This document shows positions 1 through 10,599 of a stretch of DNA of 64,000 nt, piece by piece. How positions within the stretch are numbered: the stretch's first letter is position 1; every line of letters begins with the position of its first letter. The position numbers and the translations under genes are program-made. The DNA lies in the NCBI RefSeq assembly GCF_051106095.1, contig NC_135789.1, positions 23,369,764-23,433,763 of the forward strand. The letters are read 5' to 3'. Origin of the DNA: Pogona vitticeps. Taxonomy: Eukaryota; Chordata; Lepidosauria; Squamata; Agamidae. Under the pieces are notes generated by a model, which made no database searches, was not told the origin of the DNA, and was given only the letters and a program-made list of their open reading frames with translations.

Positions 1-109
1 TATAGCCTGCCTTTCTTCCTATAAGGGGATCTAAGGCACTCGCAAAAGATGAAATAAGAACTTTAAAAACACTTTATAAATACATATTGAAAAAACACAG
101 TGACACATG

Positions 110-357
110 CCGTATTTTCCATGTATAAGACTATACTTTTGTCTAAAATGTTTAGACTAAAAATTGAGGCTCGTCTTATACACAGAAGTAAGCTGAGGAG
201 AGAACAAAAACAAGTGGAGGGGAAAGCAAGGATCAAAGCGATCTTGCAGCGCTTTGATCCCTTTCCCCATACACTTGCTAAGCCCCACTTATTTTTCTTA
301 ATTTTGGATTAGAAAAGTGGGGGCATTTCATACATGGGGGTGTCTTATACTTGGGGT
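110..357 (+). mobile_element. MITE, CCGTATTTT-type termini, copy 1
   Basis: The left end reads CCGTATTTTCCATGTATAAG and the right end carries the inverted GTCTTATACATGG-type sequence. The interior has a fixed block ending in a small hairpin (ATCAAAGCGATC...GCGCTTTGATCC). It matches copies at 16053, 42066 and 50005. It is non-coding; the superfamily is not settled. Confidence 0.75.
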
Positions 358-360
358 AGA

Positions 361-1570
361 AGTTAAGGTAATAAAGGTGGATGCATTCACTTTTGGATGA
401 GAAGAAGTTTGTTTTGTGCCTCAGATGTCCTCGTTTTCATAAACAATCACATGTCAATGGGGTTTTCCTGTTCTTTGGGGAAGAAATTTCAATTCAGTTG
501 AAAACTGATAGCATAGGATCCCATTTTCCAGTCCAAAACAGGGAGGAAACTAATAAGAAGAGTAACGCCGAAGTCATGATGTAACCAAAACATTACAAGC
601 CGGGTAGATTCATATGTCAAACGAGGCAATTACAGACGGAGATGAAATCACGGATGGCAACCCTAGAATATCAGCTCTCTGCTGCATCCAAAACATACTT
701 TGAAACAAAAATACAGTATTCCTGAAATAACACAATTTGTGCCAGGAAACAACCAAGCCGCATATGTTCAAATTCTCTTTCTGTGGCACATAGCATCTGG
801 ACGTAGCATCCATGCCTGTCAGGCACCAGATTGAAGCTAGTCCCAGTGTAGGTGGGAGAAAAAAAGCACATGGCATTTTCACCTTCTTGGCTTCCCACAC
901 ACGGATGGCTGTCAGGGCTGCTGAGCCCAACACATTAAAAAAAAGAGATAAAGAATTCCCAAAGAAAGAGAATAATAAAATATGATAGGCAGCTTTATCT
1001 AATAAGAGATTGGGTACTGCAATGCTTCTGATGTGACAGACCAGACATTTTTTTCCTCTCCAAGGATGAGTGTACTGTTTGGTCTTGTTGGAATAGATTG
1101 ATTCTCCGTCGCCTTTGCCTCTCTGCTTTTTTCCTGCCCCATTAGCTTTTTTTAAAGATCATGCCAGACTTTTGGGGTGCCAGAAAGCAGGAATGGCCAA
1201 TCTGAAATGGCGGAACCCAGACGAGGCGTTCCCTTTCGTGTTAAGCTATAGAACCATCGGCAAACAGACGAAAATGAAAGAGAAATGAACAAGGCGCTCA
1301 CAGAAGAACCCAATGTGAAAGAAACATTAAAACGTACGGTGCGCAAACCTACAGCCACTTCTTCAACACTCCACAAAATCCACAGAACTACTTTGGAGCA
1401 CTCTATAGCTAGAAAGCCATGGAAAGATTTGACACAAGTCAGAATCGATTTGACAACACATATTTGTTATTATGTGTAGCCAGTTAAGGACAGAGTGAGG
1501 AACTGGGTTCTGCTTAGCCATGGAAACTCACTGAGGGTTTTAAACTATTAAAACTATTCCTTAACTATAC
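361..1570. other. Unique-looking intronic DNA, nothing recognised
   Basis: Short open frames on both strands here have no recognisable domain and no splice-bounded coding pattern. Confidence 0.5.
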
Positions 1571-1572
1571 TA

Positions 1573-2020
1573 CAGTGGTGCCCCGCTAGACGATTACCTT
1601 GCAAAACAGTTTATTTGCTAGACAATGAGTTTTTGTGATTGCTATAGTGCTTCGCAAAACGGTGTTTCCTATGAGTGATTTTCGCTGGACGATGTTTCAG
1701 TCCGTGCTACACAAGACTGTTTTTTTGGGGGGGGACTGTTTTTTGCAAGACGATGATTTTGACAGCTGGTCCGCGCCTTGCAAAACGGGTGCTTTCGGGA
1801 CTGTTTTTCTCAAGACAGTGATTTTGACAGCTGATCCGCGCTTCGCAAAACAGTTTTCCTATGGGCGATTTTCGCAAAACGATGGCTATTTTTTCCCATT
1901 GGAACGCATTAAATGGATTTCAATGCATTCCAATGGGGAACCACATTTCCCAAGACGATGTTTTCGCAAAACAGCAATTTTTCACAGAACGAATTAACAT
2001 TGTCTTGTGGGGCACCACTG
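1573..2020. mobile_element. MITE, CAGTGGTGCC termini (Tc1/mariner, Tigger/pogo-like), copy 1
   Basis: Inverted ends CAGTGGTGCCCCGC at the left and GGGGCACCACTG at the right are flanked by TA on both sides (1571-1572 and 2021-2022), as expected for TA-targeting Tc1/mariner relatives. The interior is made of short degenerate repeats of the GCAAAACGATG type and a hairpin near 1898-1938. There is no transposase, so it is non-autonomous. Confidence 0.8.
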
Positions 2021-2269
2021 TACTCACCTTGAAAGCCCTATTAGGGTTGTTACAAGCCAGTCTGAACTTGATGGCACAGAACAACATAACACTTATTACT
2101 ATACAGCTCTCTCTTTATTTAAAAAGAGACCTCCCTGGCAGTGGGGTTCCACATCCAATCCTCACCAACCTCAGCTCTCCCAAGAGTATGGGCTATATTA
2201 TGCTCTCCTTCAGTATCTTTTAACCTAACCAATGCCACAGGATCGTTCTGAGGCTTTCTAAAAAGAAGC
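2021..2269 (+). other. Intronic DNA with a possible Sauria-type SINE tail (2045-2095)
   Basis: The segment GTTGTTACAAGCCAGTCTGA followed by ACTTGATGGCACAG resembles the 3' tail of BovB-mobilised squamate SINEs. No tRNA-like head is clear. The rest is unrecognised. Confidence 0.35.
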
Positions 2270-2274
2270 AAGTG

Positions 2275-2930
2275 AAACACAGAATTGTAGAACCTTAGAC
2301 TCATGGAGTAAGAAGGGGCCTCTAAGGCCATCAAGTCCAACCCCCTGGCTCAAGGCAGGGATCCAAATCCAAGCACATTTACCAAGTGGTTGTCTAAATT
2401 TCTCTTGAAGGTCTCCAGCCTCGGAGCACTCACCACCTCTCATGGTTTCAGCTGAATATCAGGAAAAACTTCTTAACTGTTAGAGCAGTACAACAATGGA
2501 ATTGCTTCCATTGTTGTACTGCTCTAACAGTTAAGAAGTTTTTCCTGATAGTCAGCTAAAACCTGCCTTCCTGTCGCTTGAGTCCTTTACTACGTGTCGT
2601 GTACTCTGGGATGTCCAAGAACAGATCCTGCCCCTCTTTTGTATGACTAACTTTCAAGTTTTTGAAGAGTGCTATCCTATCACCCCTCGGACTTATTTTC
2701 TCCAGGCTAAACTTGCCCAGTTCTTTCAGTCTTTCCTCCTAGGGCTTGGTTTCCCCCAATCATCAGCCTTGTGTTGTCGCCCTCCTCTGAACTTGTTCCA
2801 ATTTTTCGGCTTCCTACTTGAAGTGTGATGTCCAGAACTGAACCCAGGACTCGAGATGAGGCCTAATCAGGGCCGAATAAAGGGGGACTATGTAGGAGAC
2901 TGGACTTCCGTTAACACATCCTAAAATAGC
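2275..2930 (-). mobile_element. CR1 LINE 3' region
   Basis: Read on the minus strand this is the CR1 3' end. On plus it shows the family's landmark phrases, such as GGCCATCAAGTCCAACCCCC near 2325, the CTAAACTTGCCCAGTTCTTT phrase near 2705 and AGGCCTAATCAGGGCCGAAT near 2860. The reading frame is decayed and 5'-truncated. A fold-back at 2450-2557 interrupts its order: part of the element is present in both orientations. Confidence 0.85.
2450..2557. repeat. Near-perfect 52-bp fold-back inside CR1
   Basis: The left arm 2450-2501 and right arm 2506-2557 are inverted copies with 51 of 52 bases paired and a 4-base loop (TTGC). The arm sequence is CR1 3' sequence, compare 27670-27715 and 37555-37600. 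Confidence 0.95.
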
Positions 2931-4030
2931 TCATATATGACCACAAGTTCCTGGAAAAAAATAAAAGCAACAAACCATCAGAGGAAGTAAGTGAATGAGT
3001 GTCAACAAAAAGCATTTCAGGGACATATGAAGAGCTATTAATTTTATTATTCCTCTGAAATGCCATACTGGGGTAATGCTTAAAAACTCCATCAAAGGGA
3101 TTTATTAAAATAAATCAGCAAAATGTTGACATTCTAAAGCTTAAGCAAAAATAACATTTTCCATATCTTTTGCCTGCATTGCGGCTGTTTATATCTGTTT
3201 AAATTGCTTTAAATGACAACCATTTCCGTTGTGGCCGCTATAAGTCTTTATTTTATTTTATTTTATTTGAACCGCCAGCCATACTTTGCTTGAAAGATGT
3301 TGCACTAAACCCAGGAGAAAGACTCAAGACTCAAACCAAGCTATAAGACCGGATAAAAAGGTAGGAAAGAAAGAGGATGAATTCTACACAATTATTTGAT
3401 TAAGCAGGATGCAAGACTGCAGAGATTGTATTAAAAGAAGGCACGCGATCGAATGACTGGCAGCAAAATGTAAGCTTTACTGCCTAAAAGCAAGAAACAA
3501 ACTCTCGTGTACTTGATTCCCTACTGTGTACAAACTGGCTTTAAAAATCTGAGTAGGAAAAGAAGGGCAAAACGTATGTTTTTTCCCGTCTCATACGCAC
3601 ACTTTAGGGCAGCGGGTATTCAAGAAAGATAAGCTGAGACTTTGTAAATTTTAAGCTACTGAAATATTTCATTCTCCCGGAAATGCCTGCTGATCCCTTC
3701 TCTTTATGTGCAACACAAAATATCTTTTGGTGAAGATCTGAAATGAGAGGCTTTACTGTCACTCGCTAATTTTATGTTCAATTAAAAGTAACAATACAGT
3801 TTCCCTTTTTAAAAATACGGGAGCAGGAGAGCCCGTCACAGTATGACTTTTTAAGCACACATTACCGTTTACCGGCCACAGAGAGGAATACGAGATTGGG
3901 TGGCACCTTTCTTTCTTCTTTCCAGGCCCTGCAAAATGGCTGCCACAGTTCCTGCAGCAAAAATAAATAAAGAAGGCTCGTGAGTCACCACCCTGGTGCT
4001 TCCCTCGTTTCCCTAGTCTCCAAATCTCGT
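2931..4030. other. Unique intronic DNA; AT-rich candidate conserved block 3000-3240
   Basis: No repeat or exon is recognised. A (TTTTA)n run lies at 3246-3270. The stretch 3000-3240 has balanced, non-repetitive AT-rich sequence of the kind often seen in conserved non-coding elements, which cannot be tested here. Confidence 0.4.
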
Positions 4031-4039
4031 GAGGGGCTA

Positions 4040-4603
4040 GTCCCCCTCTATTCGGCACTGGTTAGGCCTCCTCTTGAGTCCTGGGTCCATGTCTGGACAC
4101 CACACTTGAAGAAGGATGCTGACAAACTGGAGCGAGTTCAAAGGAGGGCAACAAAGATGATTAGGGGGCTGGAAACCAAATCCGAGGAGGAAAGACTGAA
4201 AGAACTGGGCATGTTTAAGCCTTGAGAAGAGAAGAGTGGAAATGGGTGGAAATAAGATATCACTTTTCAAAGACTTGAAAGGCTGCCCTGCTACAGAAGA
4301 GGGGCAGGATCTGTCCTCCATCATCCCAGAGTGAAGGGCACATCATCATGGGCTCAACGGATAGGAAGCCAGATTTAGGTTGAATGTCAGAAAAAACTTA
4401 TTAACCGCTCGAGTGGTACAACGGTGGAACTAATTGCCTCAGGAAATAGTGAGCACGTCAGCACTGCAGGCATTCAAGAGAAAGTTGGAGAACTATCTGT
4501 GACATCTGATTTGATTTGTGTTCCTACACAGAGCAGGGCATTAGAGCGGATGGCCTTCGAGCCCCTTCCAGCTCAAGTCCTGTATGATTCCGTGATTCCA
4601 GGT
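4040..4603 (+). mobile_element. CR1 LINE 3' end
   Basis: The plus-strand C-terminal coding remnant (CGGCACTGGTTAGGCCTCCT, CTGGACACCACACTTGAAGA) is followed by the 3'UTR ending CCTGTATGATTCCGTGATTC. It aligns with copies at 27480 and 37215. It is heavily 5'-truncated and decayed. Confidence 0.9.
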
Positions 4604-5690
4604 TTCCGGTTCCCCGGCTGTGTGGATTAGCAGCTTCGACAGAGCCACAGGACCTGAGCATCCCACGTTGCGACCGAAAGCAAGGTGCCCAAAGGTGGAG
4701 GACGGCTAAGACAAGAAAAAACAGGGCCTCGGTGGTGGCGGGCCGAGGTAAAAAATGTGAGAGAGCTACTTTTTCCACAAAGCTTCTTTAAAAAAGAGTC
4801 GGCAGCAAAACAGCCTTCCTGAGCCATGGTGTGACGGCTGTTTTGCTGTTATTATCGCTTCAGTCTTTTAAAAGGGCCCATCAAACATTAATGAAACAGA
4901 TACAGCAAAAGTCAGAGGAAACAAAGCTTTTAATCGTTCGCAAGTCAGCATGTCAACCGTCGCTTAGTGGGGGGATTCAGGGGCCGATGTCTTCCCAGAG
5001 ACTCACTCTCTAAAGCCACAGCTACAGAGACCCCCCCCCCCGCCCTCTAATTGAACCGATCGGTTCTTCTGAGTGAACTTAATTAAGCTGATGGCCAGCA
5101 TCCAGTGGGCGGACGTGAAACGGAGCAAGCCACAGTGGCCCAGCCACTCTACCTTAGCAAGGTGCAGGTTGCGTTCCCGGCCAGAGGCTCTCTTGCATGA
5201 TCCGACACGCCACCAGCACCCTATGAGTGACGCCTTTCATGACATTTAAAGGAGGCAAATGCAAACCAGCTGTGTGGGATTCTGGCCGGTCCACGGTCTG
5301 TGGGGGGCTAGTTCTGGAGCGCGACGTGGTGAAATCCACCGTGAAGCCCCTCACAAAACACTGGCAACTCCCTGGGTTGCTCCTTGTGCGTCTCACCTAA
5401 CCCCCACGGGGTTGTCATCAGGAGAAAAATGGTCAGAAGTAGAGCTGAAGGCGTTATTTTCACTGGAGAAAAGACAGGATTGTACTGTATATATAACAAT
5501 AATGAAAGCAGATACGCAACCTCTTCAATTTTTTGGAACCTAAAAGTGACTCTTTAGCCACCTCTAGTTATTCTTCCCTCTAGGAGGGGCTGTTTTGGCC
5601 TACAAGAGATTCAGTGGGGACTTGAAAAGGATCCATGGACCCTAAAATCTCGCTTGCTGGTCGGTCAAACTGCCGGTCCCAGCTGGAGTA
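4604..5690. other. Unique intronic DNA, nothing recognised
   Basis: A poly-C run lies near 5030-5042. No exon or repeat family is recognised. Confidence 0.45.
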
Positions 5691-5700
5691 AAAAAAATCA

Positions 5701-5930
5701 GTGCCATAAATCAGTGCCACCACATCCCTACGAATGAATGAGAGACCTCCAAAAGGGTCTGTCGTAAAGAGTTCTGCTCAGGTCTTGCAGAATCAAGGCT
5801 GTGGCTTCCCTAATGGAGTCTATCCATTCCACATGAGGTCCTCCTCTTTTCCTGCTGCTCTCAACTTTTCCCAGCATTATTGTCTCGCCTCCTCGTGATA
5901 CGCCCAGAGTAAGACAGCCTCGGCCAAGTT
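5701..5930 (-). mobile_element. RTE-clade LINE 3' fragment (BovB relative)
   Basis: The minus strand encodes remnants of the RTE C-terminal pattern (MLGKVEGSRKRG, then an MRW-like DSI block, then a terminal VEDR-like block). The same family occurs at 17838-18068. It is distinct from the BovB copies in this window. Confidence 0.65.
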
Positions 5931-6245
5931 CCCTTTGCTTTGAGAAGGGTTCCCGGCTTGGTTTGGGCTAGCAGTAATCACTTCTTTGCCTTCTGGACGG
6001 CTCAGGGCGTCTGCCACAGCCACCTCTGAGACTTTTTTTAAAAAAAATCATCTTTTCTCTTTTTGCTTTATTCCTCATTCAACTTTCCCAGCCGGACGCA
6101 GCCTTCGGAAACCTGACAACTCGGAGGTTCTTGGCCTCGGTCTCCGGCAACACAACCACAATCTTCAGGATCCTTTCTGATTCCTTCACGGCTGCTCTTC
6201 CACATCTGAGACGCCTGTTGATATCTCGGCTCCAGTTTGGTGGAG
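5931..6245. other. Unique intronic DNA
   Basis: Nothing recognised. Confidence 0.4.
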
Positions 6246-6985
6246 GCTCAAAGAACCTCTTAATGAGGGTGAAAGAGGAGAGTGCAAAAAACGGTCTGAA
6301 GGTTAACATAAAAACAAAAAAACAAAACCCAAGATCATGGCCACTGGTCCCATCACCTCCTGGAACACAGAAGGGGAAGATATGGAGGCAGTGACAGATT
6401 TTACTTTCCTGGGCTCCGTGATCGCTACTGATGGCGACAGCAGCCACAAAATTCAAAGACGCCTGCTTCTTGGGAGAAAAGCAATGACAAACATCAACAG
6501 CATCTTAAAAAGCAGAGACATCACCTTGCCAACAAAGGTCTGCATAGTCAAAGCTATGGTTTTTCCAATAGCGATGTATGGAAGTGAGAGCTGGACCATC
6601 AAGAAGGCTGACCGCCGAAGAATTGATGCTTTTGAATTGTGGTGCTGGATGAGGCTCTTGAGAGTCCCCTGGACTGCAAGGAGAACAACCCTGTCCATTC
6701 TGAAGGAAATCAACCCGGAGTGCTCACTGGAAGGACAGATCCTGAAGCTGAGGCTCCAATACTTTGGCCATCTCATGAGAAGAGAAGACACCCTGGAAAA
6801 GATGCTGATGTTAGGAAAGTGTGAGGGCAGGAGGAGAAGGGGATGGCAGAGGATGAGATGGATGGACAGGGTCACTGAAGCCACCAACATGAATTTGACC
6901 CAACTTCGGGAGGCCGTGTAAGACAGGAGGGCCTGACGTGCTCTGGTCCATGGGGTCAAGAACAACTAAACAACAAAACAAATAA
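6246..6985 (+). mobile_element. BovB (RTE) LINE, 3' part of the ORF and 3' end
   Basis: The frame from 6337 to 6921 encodes the region downstream of the RT active site, including AVTDFTFLGSVI, RRLLLGRKAM, MYGSESWTIKKADRRRIDAF, ELWCW, LLRVPWTARR and LRLQYFGHLMRRED. It closes with the family C-terminus TQLREAV and stops early. The upstream piece (LLMRVKEESAKNGLK, 6257-6302) is in another frame because of an A-rich change near 6310-6335. The family is active in squamates and ruminants. This copy is dead: 5'-truncated, frameshifted and with an early stop. Confidence 0.92.
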
Positions 6986-7735
6986 GCGATGCAGCAAAAG
7001 CTCTCCTGAACATAACAGACAGAAGGAGCAAAGGTGAACTGTTTTCCTTGGGCTTTTGACCGGCCACTCACTCACCTCAAGGCACGGCCACCCACGCAAG
7101 TGATTTGGAAGAGAGAGCAATCCATTAAATCAAAACGGAAGCTAGCTGAGGGCATGTTTTGTAGCTTTCTCTTGGTTCACCTTTGAGAAAGGCCCCCACT
7201 TCTCTGGACCCCCCCCTCCAAAAAATACTTTTCTGCCCCATTGATTTGGTGCAGAAACAGTTATTTCCCCAGTGGTGCAAACAGAAATGCCGTCATTTGA
7301 CGGGTTTTATAATCCAGCAAGCATGTTCCACACCAGGCAAATGGCTTTCATTTGCTCCCAGTTTAAATCCAAAGGCAATTTTATGAAGTCGTTGAAAAGA
7401 GAAGGGGAAAAAAACCCCAAATAATCAAGAACGCAGAGGCTATAGAAATTAAGCCATTTTATGCTCACTACAGTGTCATGAGGAGGGTCAAACAGAGAGT
7501 GGCTGGCCCACAGCTTTTCAAAAAATATATTTTTTGAATGATCTCTCCAAAAATATGGGAAATTCTTTGAACTGCGGACTTGAACATGAACTTTTTCACA
7601 CTCTGGGCTGGTCCACAGTGAGTTTCCAGAGTGTTATTCTGTTGCAAAGTTTTGAAATTTTGATTAAATTCATCTAGCTATGCACAAGATGTACACACAG
7701 CAGAATAGCTTCAAGTTCACCCAGATGAGTCCACT
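6986..7735. other. Unique intronic DNA, nothing recognised
   Basis: Only short chance frames; no known repeat. Confidence 0.4.
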
Positions 7736-7740
7736 CCTTT

Positions 7741-8030
7741 CTCATTAACTGGCACTTAACAGTCTCTATAATTCACTCTGAGATGTTTGTAAGAGAAAGA
7801 ATAGAACATTTCACTATTTACAATCGAACAGCAGACTGGAAAACATGACTGCCTTGAACAGACTGCAAAAGACCGGAGAGAGGGAAAGAGAACCAAGCAG
7901 AGAGGCGGGGCTCTCTGACATCAGAAGCAGGAGGGCAACTATTGGTTAGTGCTGGATGGATTGACAGTCACCCTGACCCAGAGCAGTTCTTCTGCCACAC
8001 TTTCTCTGAGCAGCGTGCTAGGTTGTTACA
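7741..8030 (-). mobile_element. Unclassified dispersed repeat, LTR-like, copy 1
   Basis: It shares an ordered block with 10315-10590 and 38665-39045, including GCAGAGAGGCGGGGCTCTCT and a TTGGTTAG..TGGAT..ATTGACAGTC string. On the minus strand this gives a CCAAT box then a GC box, which suggests a solo LTR promoter. The family is not identified. Treated as a fossil. Confidence 0.55.
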
Positions 8031-8756
8031 AAAGATCTGGAAGGCATGAAGGCCAGGAAAGATGCTCTAACCACTAGGTATTGGCTAGTAAGGCACCCTG
8101 GGTTTGCCTCGCTGGCGGGTAAGACACACTGCACAAAATTTAAATGATCTTTAAAGACCTGGAATGATGGGGGGTGCATTTTGAGCAGCTGTTTGAAGTG
8201 GGAAACTGATTCTGGATCTTCAGCTATCCGCAGGAAGGGGAGAGGGAGGAGAGAGGTGGCGGGAGGCGCTCCACGGGCCCCCTTTTGATAGGACTGTCCT
8301 GGCGCCCCAACCTCAAAGAACCCACCTAAAACTACAAAAAACAAATAGCCGGGGGGGGGGGGAGAATTAGCCAGGCAGCCGCGAGAGAGGATCAGCACAA
8401 CACCTAGGCGGGCAGAAGTAATAATGAAACTGTACATCAACCGACGGGCCACCATTGTCAGCAGGGAAAATGGGTGCAATGCATTTCAAAAACAAGAAAA
8501 AGGCCAAGTAATATCAAAAGCCAGTCTCGGCTTGGGGACTTTCTTGCAGAATCTTGCTCCGGGTGATGATTATGGAGCACAGATGTTGCTCTCTGCATTT
8601 TGCTTCCATTATTCAACTTTGGGCCGGGCTAGATCGGCAGGTCCAGCCCATGTTTCTGGAGGAGAACCAGAGACGTTTCGCGGCCTTCGCCTCTTTGGGG
8701 ATCTGCCTCCGACACGGAGCTATTTCCTCTTCCCAAAAGGAACTTCCACTGTTTAA
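8031..8756. other. Unique intronic DNA
   Basis: A poly-G run lies near 8350-8362. No exon is recognised despite a 150-codon minus-strand frame. Confidence 0.4.
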
Positions 8757-8820
8757 TACAGGAGGACCCCAGTATCAGCAGGGCGGATGCTGAGAAACGT
8801 GGATGATAACAAATGCTATT
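8757..8820. mobile_element. Fragment of TACAGGAGGACCCC-type MITE
   Basis: The end sequence TACAGGAGGACCCCAGTATC matches the termini of the element at 31868-32315 and the fragment at 61319. Only one end is present before a microsatellite. Confidence 0.55.
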
Positions 8821-8823
8821 TTT

Positions 8824-8864
8824 AATAATAATGATAATAACGATAACGATAACGATAATGACGA

Positions 8865-8926
<62 letters not shown>
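8824..8926. repeat. Compound trinucleotide repeat (AAT/GAT/AAC/GAC)
   Basis: The repeat grades from AATAATG and ATAACG units into an uninterrupted CpG-rich (GAC)n and then (AAC)n. Confidence 0.95.
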
Positions 8927-9418
8927 TATTACGGTCAATTACCAGGAAGATAAGAATACATAATTTAGATAATGGCATTTGGTCAAGACCTGTTACCATC
9001 AGTCTGGCTCTTTTACGCCATTAAAGTTAAAAGGAATTTCTAAGTTAGCCAGCAGCATTGAAGGACGTAGGGAGCAAAGAGGCCCGGGGTGGGGTGGGGT
9101 GGGGGATGATGATGCCCAGAAAGTCCTGGGGCTTTGACCTCGAGACCCCTGATGTAACTTCATCTCCGGCCACACATGGGCATAAAATTACTTTCCTTTC
9201 TATTAAAAACAATCATTTAGGGCCTACAGAATAGAGGGGAGGCAGGTTTGGGGCAGCCTGACCCTGGAAGCGTGGGGAGGGGGACCCCCAATTCCCCATT
9301 TGGGGGGAGCTGATCTGTTGTGGGATCTCTATATTTGGGGAGCTGGGAGGCACTTCGGAGGCTCTTGATTCAGATGTAAAATATTGACACCGGCCCTCTC
9401 TTCTCCCAAAAACTGCAA
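8927..9418. other. Intronic DNA with a G-quadruplex motif (9086-9105)
   Basis: GGGGTGGGGTGGGGTGGGGG at 9086-9105 satisfies the G4 pattern with one-base loops. Otherwise nothing recognised. Confidence 0.6.
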
Positions 9419-9433
9419 ACACACACACACACA

Positions 9434-9509
<76 letters not shown>

Positions 9510-9511
9510 CA
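9419..9511. repeat. (AC)n-(GCAC)n-(AC)n microsatellite
   Basis: About 93 bp of strictly alternating purine-pyrimidine sequence with a CpG in each GCAC unit, a typical Z-DNA-forming composition. Confidence 0.97.
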
Positions 9512-10290
9512 TCTCTCTCCAGAAAGCAGTCCTTCCTATTAAATGCTTGTCCTTCTCTAGCTGCCATTCCTGTATCATCTGGATGATGCCCTACAAAAAG
9601 GAAACCAGCACTGATGATTTCATTTCAATGCTAGAGGCAGAGGGGGGGGGGAGCGGAGGACCACCAGGCCTCCCTCCTGCCCCATGCCACCCCGGGAGGG
9701 CACAAGAGCCCCCCTCAAGTAGCCTCGAGCCTCGCCCATCCTCTTCCACCTGAACTCCACCATTGCAGCTGCAGACACATCCGCCGTCCTTCACCCCCTC
9801 TCCCACCACCCTCAGCCTGCCAGCTTCAGAAACCAGCACTCGGGAATTCTTAATTGCATTTCTAGGACAGAAACAGAGAGATCTAATTATCTTCCTGGGG
9901 CAATCTTCTCTCTTTCTTCCCTTCTGCAGACGGCAGCCTCCGCTGATGTTGCATTCGGCAGAGATGACAGCATTAAATCTGCCCCAGTAACGCACAGACA
10001 CAAACGCACACAGTGGCTTCAAGACAGCAATATGGATAATAATCAAATGGAATTGGGAGAGAGACCTCATTGGGGCTGCTAATCATTAGCAATGGCCAGA
10101 TAAACAGTTATTCCTACATTCACCCCACTCTTGCCTCTGAATCAATAATTACTGTGCAGAAATTTGACCGAATTTCTTACGGGCAGTGTTACTTGCAAGG
10201 GCATTCCTTTTTTTCTTTTAACAAAGGCAAATGTCACACACCAGTAACTTAGGGAGGGTGTGCCTTCTTCCTTTTGAGGCTTAACTACAA
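9512..10290. other. Unique intronic DNA; candidate conserved block 9840-10160
   Basis: Non-repetitive sequence with homeodomain-like TAAT cores (for example TCTAATTATC near 9881 and GCTAATCATTAGC near 10077). Conservation cannot be tested here. Confidence 0.35.
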
Positions 10291-10314
10291 CGTTCAGTTA
10301 CTTTTTTTTTTTTT

Positions 10315-10590
10315 AGTTACATCGGTAATGAAAAACATTTCACTACTTCCGGTTGTGAACAGATCAACAGCAAGGCAACGAACTCTGCTTCCGACAGACT
10401 AAAGAGAAGGAAAGGGAGCACTCGGCAGAGAGGCGGGGCTCTCTCTGAATTCAGAGGCAGGGGAGGAATGATTGGTTAGCACTGGATAGATTGACAGTCG
10501 CTCCAGCCCAGAAAAGTCCCTCCCAGTCACTCGGACCACAAACAGCATGCGAGGTTGCAAAGAAAACTTCAACAGCCTTCTCCTGTGCCA
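10315..10590 (-). mobile_element. Unclassified dispersed repeat, LTR-like, copy 2
   Basis: It shares the same block order as 7741-8030 and 38665-39045. It is preceded by a T-run and a GTTAC-rich stretch at 10297-10335. Confidence 0.55.
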
Positions 10591-10599
10591 CGGACATCA

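Noticed and set aside
610-933. Overlapping minus-strand frames considered as an exon
   Set aside because: No family match and no in-phase splice sites.
8775-9024. Open frames with poly-Ser/Leu or poly-Asp/Asn
   Set aside because: Translations of the compound trinucleotide repeat.
9213-9578. Open frame with RACVRACV repeats
   Set aside because: Translation of the AC/GCAC microsatellite.
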